A DNA stretch of 57,167 bases from Vibrio fortis (GTDB taxonomy: Bacteria; Pseudomonadota; Gammaproteobacteria; Enterobacterales; Vibrionaceae), in contig NZ_JFFR01000032.1 of assembly GCF_000695685.1 (NCBI RefSeq), positions 1 to 57,167 of the forward strand, given 5' to 3'. Below are positions 51,322 through 57,167 of the stretch, piece by piece. The position numbers were made by a program, and so were the translations under genes. Every line of letters begins with the position of its first letter. The stretch's first letter is position 1. The notes under the pieces are model-generated. The model did no database searches. It worked only from the letters and a program-made list of their open reading frames with translations, and had not been told where the DNA came from.

Positions 51322-52434
51322 CTATTTGGCTTTGCGCTCTAAGAACACACCAGCTTCCATGTGGTGAGTGTATGGAAACTGATCGAACAGAGCAAAACGC
51401 GTGATGTTGTGAGTTTCGCTCAGAATGTCCAAGTTCTCTTTGAGTGTGTCTGGATTACAAGAGATGTACATGATGCGTTCATAGCCTTGTACCATTTTAC
51501 ACGTATCAACATCCATACCTGATCTCGGTGGATCAACAAAGATCGTGTTGCAATTGTAGCTCTTTAGGTCGACATTAGCTTGTTTTAGACGACGGAACTC
51601 GCGCTTACCTTCCATCGCTTCAGTAAAATCCTCAGCCGACATACGAATGATCTGAACGTTGTCGATGTTGTTTGCTGCAATATTGTATTGCGCAGAGTCT
51701 ACCGATGGCTTAGCCAGCTCAGTTGCCAGTACTCGTTCGAAGTTTTGTGCCAGAGCTAAAGAGAAGTTTCCGTTACCACAGTATAGCTCAAGCAGGTCGC
51801 CTTTGCTTTCTTGAGTACAGTCTACCGCCCACTCCAGCATTTTCTCCGCAATCTTACCGTTAGGCTGTGTGAAGCTATTCTCTACTTGTTGGTAAATGTA
51901 GCTGTCGCCATTCACGTTAAGCTTTTCAATTACGTAGTCTTGGTCTAGCACAATCTTCATCTTACGTGCACGGCCAATCAGGTTTAGGTTGAAACCTTCG
52001 TCATTAAGTTGCTGCTTAAGTGCTTTTGCGTTTTCAATCCACTCTTCATCAAGCTGACGGTGGTATAGCAGTGATACAAGTACTTCACCACTTAGGGTTG
52101 AAAGGAAGTCGACTTGGAATAGCTTGTGACGCAGGGACGGGTTACCCTTCATCGCTTCCATTAGCAGTGGCATTAGGTCGTTGATAAGACGGCTTGCTGC
52201 TGAGAACTGATCAACGCGATATTTCTCTTTGGTTTCTTGATTGAACATCACGTAGTACATGTCATCACCTTCATGCCACACGCGGAATTCTGCACGCATG
52301 CGGTAGTGCTGTTCTGGTGATTCATACACTTCTAATTCAGGCACATTGTATTGTGAGAACATCTCAGTCAGACGCTCGGTCTTTTCTGCCAGTTGTTCTT
52401 GGTAGCGTTGCGGGTTTACATCTAAAGTCGCCAT
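51322..52434 (-). CDS. trmA: tRNA (uracil-54-C5) methyltransferase
   Basis: A 370-residue enzyme that makes ribothymidine at tRNA position 54 (and methylates tmRNA). The SAM motif is LLELYCGNGNFSLALA, the conserved FVDPPRSGMD follows, and the catalytic Cys lies in YISCNPDTL. It is convergent with yijD and divergent from btuB, as in E. coli. Confidence 0.97.
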   Translation of the reverse strand: MATLDVNPQRYQEQLAEKTERLTEMFSQYNVPELEVYESPEQHYRMRAEFRVWHEGDDMYYVMFNQETKEKYRVDQFSAASRLINDLMPLLMEAMKGNPSLRHKLFQVDFLSTLSGEVLVSLLYHRQLDEEWIENAKALKQQLNDEGFNLNLIGRARKMKIVLDQDYVIEKLNVNGDSYIYQQVENSFTQPNGKIAEKMLEWAVDCTQESKGDLLELYCGNGNFSLALAQNFERVLATELAKPSVDSAQYNIAANNIDNVQIIRMSAEDFTEAMEGKREFRRLKQANVDLKSYNCNTIFVDPPRSGMDVDTCKMVQGYERIMYISCNPDTLKENLDILSETHNITRFALFDQFPYTHHMEAGVFLERKAK

Positions 52435-52594
52435 TGTTATGCCTTTTGCTGTGGTGCGTTCAAATCAAGAGCGCAGATTTTATTCAATCACAGCCTCTTG
52501 TCCAGTGTTGAGAGCCATTACCTGTAAATTGGCCATGAAAACTATAGCTTATAACTATCTTAGACTAGACAAATTACCCATAGGACAATAGTAT

Positions 52595-52790
52595 CCTTCT
52601 CAAGCTGGTGCCATTTAGATGTATAGATGGCTGAAAAGGGAATCTGGTGTAAATCCAGAACTGACGCGCAGCGGTAAAAGAGAACGAGTATTCACCAAGA
52701 CACTGCATACAGGATTATGTGGGAAGTCGAATATTAGGTAACCACTAGGTTGAGCTCTTGAGTCCGAATACCTGCCAGCAGCTAAGTCAC
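52595..52790 (+). ncRNA. cobalamin riboswitch
   Basis: The leader of btuB contains GGTGCC near 52607, the conserved core GAAAAGGGAATCTGGTG...CAGAACTGACGCGCAGCGGTAA (52633-52677, in part), and the B12 box AGTCCGAATACCTGCCAGC at 52761-52779. These are the signatures of adenosylcobalamin riboswitches. Cobalamin binding would block btuB translation or transcription. It ends about 45 bases before the ATG. Confidence 0.95.
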
Positions 52791-52833
52791 AATATTTGGC
52801 TTGGTAGGAATTTACGCGATTTAGGATCACAAT

Positions 52834-54669
52834 ATGAACAAGTCCCTTTTAGCGATAGCTGTAGCGTCGCTACTTTCACCTATCTCCAATTTACACGCCC
52901 AAGAAGCCTCTGCCGATGAAACCATGGTGGTGACGGCGAACCGTTTTGAGCAGTCTGCAGCTTCAACGCTAGCCGATGTCGAAGTGGTAACTCGTCAAGA
53001 TTTTCAGAGAACGCAAGCTAAAACAATTCCTGACGTACTACGTCGACTGACTGGGATTCAAATTACGCAAAATGGTGGCAGAGGTCAGCTAGCTTCTATA
53101 TTCGTTCGTGGTACAAGCTCTGATCAGGTACTGGTTTTAGTTGATGGGGTTCGATTTGCTAGAGCAGCAAAAGGGGCGGTTGACTTCAACCAAATTCCTT
53201 TAAGTTATGTTCAACGTATCGAGTATGTTCGAGGTGCTCGAGCGTCTCTATATGGTTCGGAAGCAATCGGTGGTGTAATTAACATCATTACTATTGCACG
53301 TGCTACGGAAGAATCAACAACGTTGAGTGCGGGCTTGGGAAGCTTAGATTACCAAGAGCTGAGTTTAGCATCAGGTGTCGCAACATCTGAAAATGGCCAG
53401 CTAAATCTAGCAATCAGCCATGAAAGTGATGAAGGCTACAATGTTAAGCCTGTATCTGGATTAAATGATGGCGATCGTCATGGCTTTGAAACGCTGAATG
53501 GTCTGATTGGTTATACCCATAAGTTGAATGAACAGTTTAGTGTCTTTGGTAATGTTCGTGCTTATGAAAATATTTACCAATATGACAGCACATACGGTAC
53601 TCGTAGTTACATGGAGTCTGAAAAGGACGACTTATCAGTTTCTATTGGAGGTGCTTACCAAGGAACTAAGCTGCGTTCAGAACTACAAGCTACTGTTCAA
53701 AGCCAAGACTCATGGAATTACGAGTACGGCAAAAGCAAAACGTCAGGTACTCAAGATGAACTTGAACAAACTAATGTTCAATGGATTAACAGTTATCAAC
53801 TAAACAAAAATGTGGTTCTTGCTGGTGGCGCAGACTGGCGTGATGAATCTTACGTTGATAAAAATGCAAACAAAACCTTCGACCGTTCTAACCTAGCTCT
53901 ATTTGGTTTGTCTTCAGTAACTGTCGAGTCCGCGACTCTAGAAGCTAGTGCTAGGGTTGATGATAACGAAGAGTTTGGAACTGAGACTACCTATAACCTA
54001 GGTGCTGGTTATCAGTTTATTCCTGAATTTGGTATCAAAACATCCTATGGTACAGCGTTTAAAGCGCCGAACCTTTACCAACAGTATGACCCTTTATACG
54101 GAACTCAAGATCTTAAGCCTGAAGAATCTGATGCGATTGAGCTAGGTTTCTATGGTGTAGTGAAAGACGTATATTGGACATTGACGGGATATGATTACAA
54201 GATAACGAACCTAATTGACTATCATCCAACAACTTACAAGTATATTAACGTTGATGGCGAGACTCACATTCAAGGTGTCGAACTTACTGCTGAGTTTGAT
54301 ACAGGCATAATTCAACACCAATTGAGTGCGGATTATAAAGACGCCGAGGGGGATGATGGTAAGCAACTACAACGCAGAGCAAAAGAGCTATACAAGTGGA
54401 ATGCGCTTGTAGCCTTTGATGTTGTTGATTGGTCGATAAGCTATCAATATGTTGGAAAACGACCTGATGTTAATTATGGAACATGGCCTTACAGTGACGT
54501 AACTCTACCGTCTTACTCATTGGTTGATACAGCCGTTAGCTATTATGCAAATGAGAATACAACAATCAGTGCTCGTGTAGATAACTTATTCGATGAAGAG
54601 TATGAAACTGCTCTAGGTTACCCTGCAGCTGAAAGAGCGTATTACCTTAACTTGGCATACCAATTCTAA
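52834..54669 (+). CDS. btuB: vitamin B12 outer-membrane receptor BtuB
   Basis: A 611-residue TonB-dependent receptor. A signal peptide (about 1-22, ending LHA-QE) is followed by the TonB box ETMVVTANR and a plug domain (VLVDGVRFARA). The 22-strand barrel ends with a C-terminal aromatic YQF. It imports cobalamin using TonB energy. The riboswitch upstream supports the substrate. A strong terminator follows. Confidence 0.97.
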   Translation: MNKSLLAIAVASLLSPISNLHAQEASADETMVVTANRFEQSAASTLADVEVVTRQDFQRTQAKTIPDVLRRLTGIQITQNGGRGQLASIFVRGTSSDQVLVLVDGVRFARAAKGAVDFNQIPLSYVQRIEYVRGARASLYGSEAIGGVINIITIARATEESTTLSAGLGSLDYQELSLASGVATSENGQLNLAISHESDEGYNVKPVSGLNDGDRHGFETLNGLIGYTHKLNEQFSVFGNVRAYENIYQYDSTYGTRSYMESEKDDLSVSIGGAYQGTKLRSELQATVQSQDSWNYEYGKSKTSGTQDELEQTNVQWINSYQLNKNVVLAGGADWRDESYVDKNANKTFDRSNLALFGLSSVTVESATLEASARVDDNEEFGTETTYNLGAGYQFIPEFGIKTSYGTAFKAPNLYQQYDPLYGTQDLKPEESDAIELGFYGVVKDVYWTLTGYDYKITNLIDYHPTTYKYINVDGETHIQGVELTAEFDTGIIQHQLSADYKDAEGDDGKQLQRRAKELYKWNALVAFDVVDWSISYQYVGKRPDVNYGTWPYSDVTLPSYSLVDTAVSYYANENTTISARVDNLFDEEYETALGYPAAERAYYLNLAYQF

Positions 54670-54675
54670 TCACCT

Positions 54676-54698
54676 AAACCGCCCTCGGGCGGTTTTTT
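54676..54698 (+). terminator. btuB terminator
   Basis: Perfect 9-bp stem AAACCGCCC / GGGCGGTTT with a tight loop and T6. Confidence 0.92.
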
Positions 54699-54718
54699 CT
54701 TATCGATAGATATCTAAT

Positions 54719-55390
54719 ATGAAAAAGAAAGTCATCATTAGTTGGTCTTCTGGCAAAGACTCTACGTTAACCCTCGAGCGACTCGTAGAAAGTCCTGACT
54801 ATGAAGTGGTTGGTCTATACACAACCTATGTCGGCGACGAAGTACCTTTTCAAGCAACCCCCAAAGAAGTCGTTGCTATGCAGGCGGAGCTGCTCGATTT
54901 GCCTATCATCATGATTGAGCTGCCGGAAGTGTTCCCATCAAACGAGATTTATCAGAACACCATTGTTAATGCACTGAAGCAATCGAGTCTAGCCATTGAT
55001 GCGGTCGCATTTGGCGACATGTTCTGTAACGGTATTGCTGACTATCGTCGAAGTTATATTGAACCTGCTGGCTGGGAGTGTGTATTCCCACTGCTTGGAG
55101 AAGAGAGCAGTCAACTGGCCGATGAGATAATAGAGAGAGGCATCGAAACCTTCTTAGTGACTATCGATACCAATGCTTTATCAGCCGAGTATTGTGGGCA
55201 AGCTTATACAAAATCGTTGGTAGAGAATCTCCCCAACGGTGTTGACCCTTGCGGTGAGGATGGAGAGTTCCACACATTAGTAACTAAAGCACCATCATTT
55301 GATGGGGCAATAAAGGTTTCGTTGCTTGAAGTCGATAGAGGAGAACGTTTCGTACATCAACGTTACTTGGCTAACATAAGCCGTGACTAA
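54719..55390 (+). CDS. Dph6-like ATP-dependent amide ligase family protein
   Basis: A 223-residue adenine-nucleotide alpha-hydrolase with the PP-loop ISWSSGKDST at the start and the C-terminal DPCGEDGEFHTLV typical of the diphthine-ammonia-ligase-like (MJ0570) family. Bacteria lack diphthamide, so the natural substrate is different and unknown. It lies 49 bases after the btuB stop, behind the btuB terminator. A cobalamin-related role (for example amidation) is possible but rests only on this neighbour. Confidence 0.85.
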   Translation: MKKKVIISWSSGKDSTLTLERLVESPDYEVVGLYTTYVGDEVPFQATPKEVVAMQAELLDLPIIMIELPEVFPSNEIYQNTIVNALKQSSLAIDAVAFGDMFCNGIADYRRSYIEPAGWECVFPLLGEESSQLADEIIERGIETFLVTIDTNALSAEYCGQAYTKSLVENLPNGVDPCGEDGEFHTLVTKAPSFDGAIKVSLLEVDRGERFVHQRYLANISRD

Positions 55391-55449
55391 GTTGGCGAAT
55401 AATAAGTGAAGGGGTATGATTGCTGCGAACTTTCTTATAGGTAGATGCA

Positions 55450-56250
55450 GTGTTGGGCGAGCAACAAAAAAACATACTGGTATTTGATTCGGGAGTAGGA
55501 GGTTTATCTGTCTATAAAGAGATAAACAAGCTACTGCCGAACCATAACTATATCTATGCTTTCGATAATGAAGCCTATCCCTATGGTGAATTGGAACAGC
55601 AGGTTCTGATAGCTCGAGTTGAGAAAATTGTTGCTAGCTTTATCAAAAGCCACGCTATCGATATAGTGGTGATTGCGTGTAATACCGCAAGTACCATTGT
55701 TCTTCCAACCTTGCGTGCCAATAATACGATTCCAATTGTTGGTGTCGTTCCGGCTATTAAGCCTGCTTCCCTCATGGCAAACAAAGCGGTTGGTCTGATT
55801 GCCACGCCTGCAACGATTACTCGTCAATATACCCATGATCTGATCAAAAGCTTTTCTAGTGATAAGCATGTTGAACTATTGGGTTCGACAAAGCTGGTGG
55901 ACATGGCTGAAGAGAAATTGCGTGGGGAGCTCGTTAACCTCGAGGAGTTGACTCAGATTCTCAGTCCAATGATGAATCTTGTAGATGTCGCTGTATTAGG
56001 GTGTACGCATTTTCCACTAATAAAAGAAGAGATCCAGAGCGTAATGGGAGAGGATGTCATGCTAGTGGACTCGGGCAGTGCGATCGCTAAACGTGTGCAA
56101 AGCCTATTAGAAGTCGAAAGTGCAGAAAAAGTGGTGGGAATAAGAGAGGTATATTGTAGTGCACCTCTAAGAAAAGAAGGTGCACTCAATAGAACATTAA
56201 AAGAAATGGGTTTTATGCCTGTTCAGATCCGTCCGCTTCAGGGTGCTTAG
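55450..56250 (+). CDS. murI: glutamate racemase
   Basis: A 266-residue racemase giving D-glutamate for peptidoglycan. Catalytic cysteines are in CNTASTIVLP and LGCTHFPLI; the N-terminal DSGVGGLSV is diagnostic. The start is GTG. It overlaps the convergent RRM gene by 38 bases. Confidence 0.97.
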   Translation: MLGEQQKNILVFDSGVGGLSVYKEINKLLPNHNYIYAFDNEAYPYGELEQQVLIARVEKIVASFIKSHAIDIVVIACNTASTIVLPTLRANNTIPIVGVVPAIKPASLMANKAVGLIATPATITRQYTHDLIKSFSSDKHVELLGSTKLVDMAEEKLRGELVNLEELTQILSPMMNLVDVAVLGCTHFPLIKEEIQSVMGEDVMLVDSGSAIAKRVQSLLEVESAEKVVGIREVYCSAPLRKEGALNRTLKEMGFMPVQIRPLQGA

Positions 56251-56665
56251 GGTCATTTGCGATACGTACCTTCAATGTACGCTGCATATAGTCTTTATCA
56301 TTTAAGCTAGCAATGGCGTTATTGACATCGTTGCTAGCCATCACCACGAAACCAAATCCTCTTCTTTTACCAGTACGCTTATCTTTCATTAGTCTTACGG
56401 CAAATACTTCACCGTGTTCAGAGAAAAGTTCGCGAACATGTGATTCGTTGGCTTTATATGGAAGGTTACCCACGTATAGGGTTTGAGTTGAAGCTTTAGG
56501 TTCTGAATCTGATTTTGTGTCTGAGCCTGAAAGGTTAAGAATAAAAGCTGAAGCCAAGACACCGAGAACGAAAGTAATTGCAGGCGATATATCAACCTGT
56601 GAAAACACAATGCCGCCTAATACAGCCAGTGCGACAATTAACAACATCGATTTTTTTGAATTCAT
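56213..56665 (-). CDS. membrane-anchored RRM RNA-binding protein
   Basis: A 150-residue protein. Two hydrophobic segments (about 6-22 and 29-46) form an N-terminal hairpin, then a Ser-rich linker, then one RNA-recognition motif (about 62-140) with RNP2 LYVGNLP and RNP1 RRGFGFVVM. Cytosolic single-RRM proteins occur in bacteria, but a membrane anchor is less usual. It would place RNA binding at the inner membrane. Its last 38 bases overlap murI on the other strand. It is divergent from the rrn promoter. Confidence 0.88.
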   Translation of the reverse strand: MNSKKSMLLIVALAVLGGIVFSQVDISPAITFVLGVLASAFILNLSGSDTKSDSEPKASTQTLYVGNLPYKANESHVRELFSEHGEVFAVRLMKDKRTGKRRGFGFVVMASNDVNNAIASLNDKDYMQRTLKVRIANDPKHPEADGSEQA

Positions 56666-56856
56666 ATCGGATTACTACATATTAATAAACGAAATAGACG
56701 CATCTACTATTAACAAAATAGACACATGAATCTTACGTTCATGGTTTGTATTTTTCCAATGTATTGCTGTGATGCGTCTCAAATGTTTAGTTTTTATTCA
56801 AAATAAGCGCTTTTGATGGCTTTTTAGTCGAACGGAAATTTTATTTAAAAAAGCCC

Positions 56857-56884
56857 TTGCGCTCCATTCGAATCTCTCTATAAT
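56857..56884 (+). promoter_or_regulatory. rrn P1 promoter
   Basis: TTGCGC, 16 bases, TATAAT, with an AT-rich stretch just upstream (56840-56852) that fits an UP element, and a GC-rich discriminator after the -10 (GCCGCC). These are features of rRNA P1 promoters, controlled by ppGpp-DksA and Fis. Confidence 0.88.
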
Positions 56885-56960
56885 GCCGCCTCACCGACAC
56901 GGAGTGAGACGAAAGTCACACACTGAAATCGGTAGAGAAAAAAGAGTTTGAAAATAACCC

Positions 56961-56988
56961 TTGACTCTCAAAACGGTGCGAGTATAGT
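56961..56988 (+). promoter_or_regulatory. rrn P2 promoter
   Basis: TTGACT, 16 bases, TATAGT, about 104 bases after P1. The arrangement of two promoters is usual for rRNA operons. Confidence 0.85.
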
Positions 56989-57030
56989 ACGCACCCCTAG
57001 CGATTGAGATGTGAATCACAAAACGCTAGA

Positions 57031-57042
57031 AGCTCTTTAAAA
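57031..57042 (+). promoter_or_regulatory. boxA antitermination element
   Basis: AGCTCTTTAAAA matches the rRNA boxA TGCTCTTTA at all but the first base. NusB-NusE bind it to keep polymerase from Rho. The 16S gene starts just beyond the window; bases 57043-57167 are its leader. Confidence 0.8.
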
Positions 57043-57167
57043 ATTAGAACCTATCAATCTGTGTGGGCACTCGTTGATGAATATCAAAAAATGAAACTTC
57101 GGTTTCAACTTGATTTCAATGAACTGAGTGACCAATCGATAATTTATTATCGGCACAGTCAATTCAC

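Noticed and set aside
56725..56743. CATGAA/TTCATG inverted repeat upstream of the RRM gene as a terminator
   Set aside because: Stem is only six AT-rich pairs with no T-run; it may be chance.
56904..56922. GTGAG...GTCACAC in the rrn upstream region as a CRP site
   Set aside because: The two half-sites are separated by 8 instead of 6 bases, and rRNA P1 regions are not usually CRP-controlled.

Overview
The window is a piece of the main chromosome of a Vibrio (Gammaproteobacteria, Vibrionaceae). Gene content and order (hemCDXY / cyaA / cyaY-lptM-lysA-dapF-xerC; ftsYEX-rpoH; glpE-glpG; ubiCA / plsB / lexA; sthA / fabR-yijD / trmA / btuB-murI) are typical of vibrios, most proteins have an obvious enteric homologue, and the GC content is mid-range. 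No phage, insertion sequence, integron or CRISPR array is visible. The left edge is the end of one rRNA operon (3' part of 5S rRNA, then tRNA-Asp). The right edge is the promoter and leader of another rRNA operon in the same direction, so the 57 kb lies between two direct rrn copies. A perfect parS core palindrome at 18777-18792 suggests the region is not far from the chromosome I origin.

Layout: 1-925 rrn tail with degenerate repeats; 0.9-5.5 kb a cytochrome c gene and the haem operon hemCDXY (minus); 5.5-8.4 kb cyaA with a CRP site and a UUG start; 8.4-13.4 kb cyaY (minus), then lptM-lysA-dapF-DUF484-xerC-yigB (plus); 13.5-18.8 kb two tandem FIST / degenerate-GGDEF / EAL proteins, followed by parS; 18.8-25.5 kb a DTW protein with a lipoprotein, an EVE protein, yigL, pldB, rhtB and an EAL-HDOD protein; 25.5-28.9 kb an arsenate cluster (arsR, arsenic-type GAPDH, a CX5R phosphatase, arsJ); 29-34.6 kb small membrane and unknown proteins around yhhN/yhhM/yhhL/yhgN/yecH and rsmD, plus a T-rich 790-bp gap; 34.8-38.8 kb ftsY-ftsE-ftsX-rpoH; 38.8-39.2 kb a non-coding stretch rich in DnaA boxes and GATC sites; 39.2-42.4 kb glpE-glpG, fliL-like, ubiC-ubiA; 42.5-48.3 kb plsB / lexA (two LexA boxes), a Fur-box-preceded methyltransferase and dinF; 48.5-56.7 kb sthA / fabR-yijD / trmA / B12 riboswitch-btuB, a Dph6-like ATPase, murI and a membrane-anchored RRM protein; 56.7-57.2 kb rrn P1, P2 and leader.

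Most of the window is housekeeping. Its regulatory circuits can be read directly: CRP on cyaA, LexA on lexA, cobalamin riboswitch on btuB, tandem Fur-like boxes on the methyltransferase. The parts most worth a second look are: the arsenate cluster, whose phosphatase sits between the GAPDH and the arsJ exporter, with a palindromic repeat and an attenuator-like hairpin before arsJ; the tandem FIST-EAL pair next to parS; the DnaA-box/GATC cluster after rpoH; the Fur-box methyltransferase inserted between lexA and dinF; the hexanucleotide tract in ftsY; the membrane-tethered RRM protein; and unannotated small proteins around 31 kb.
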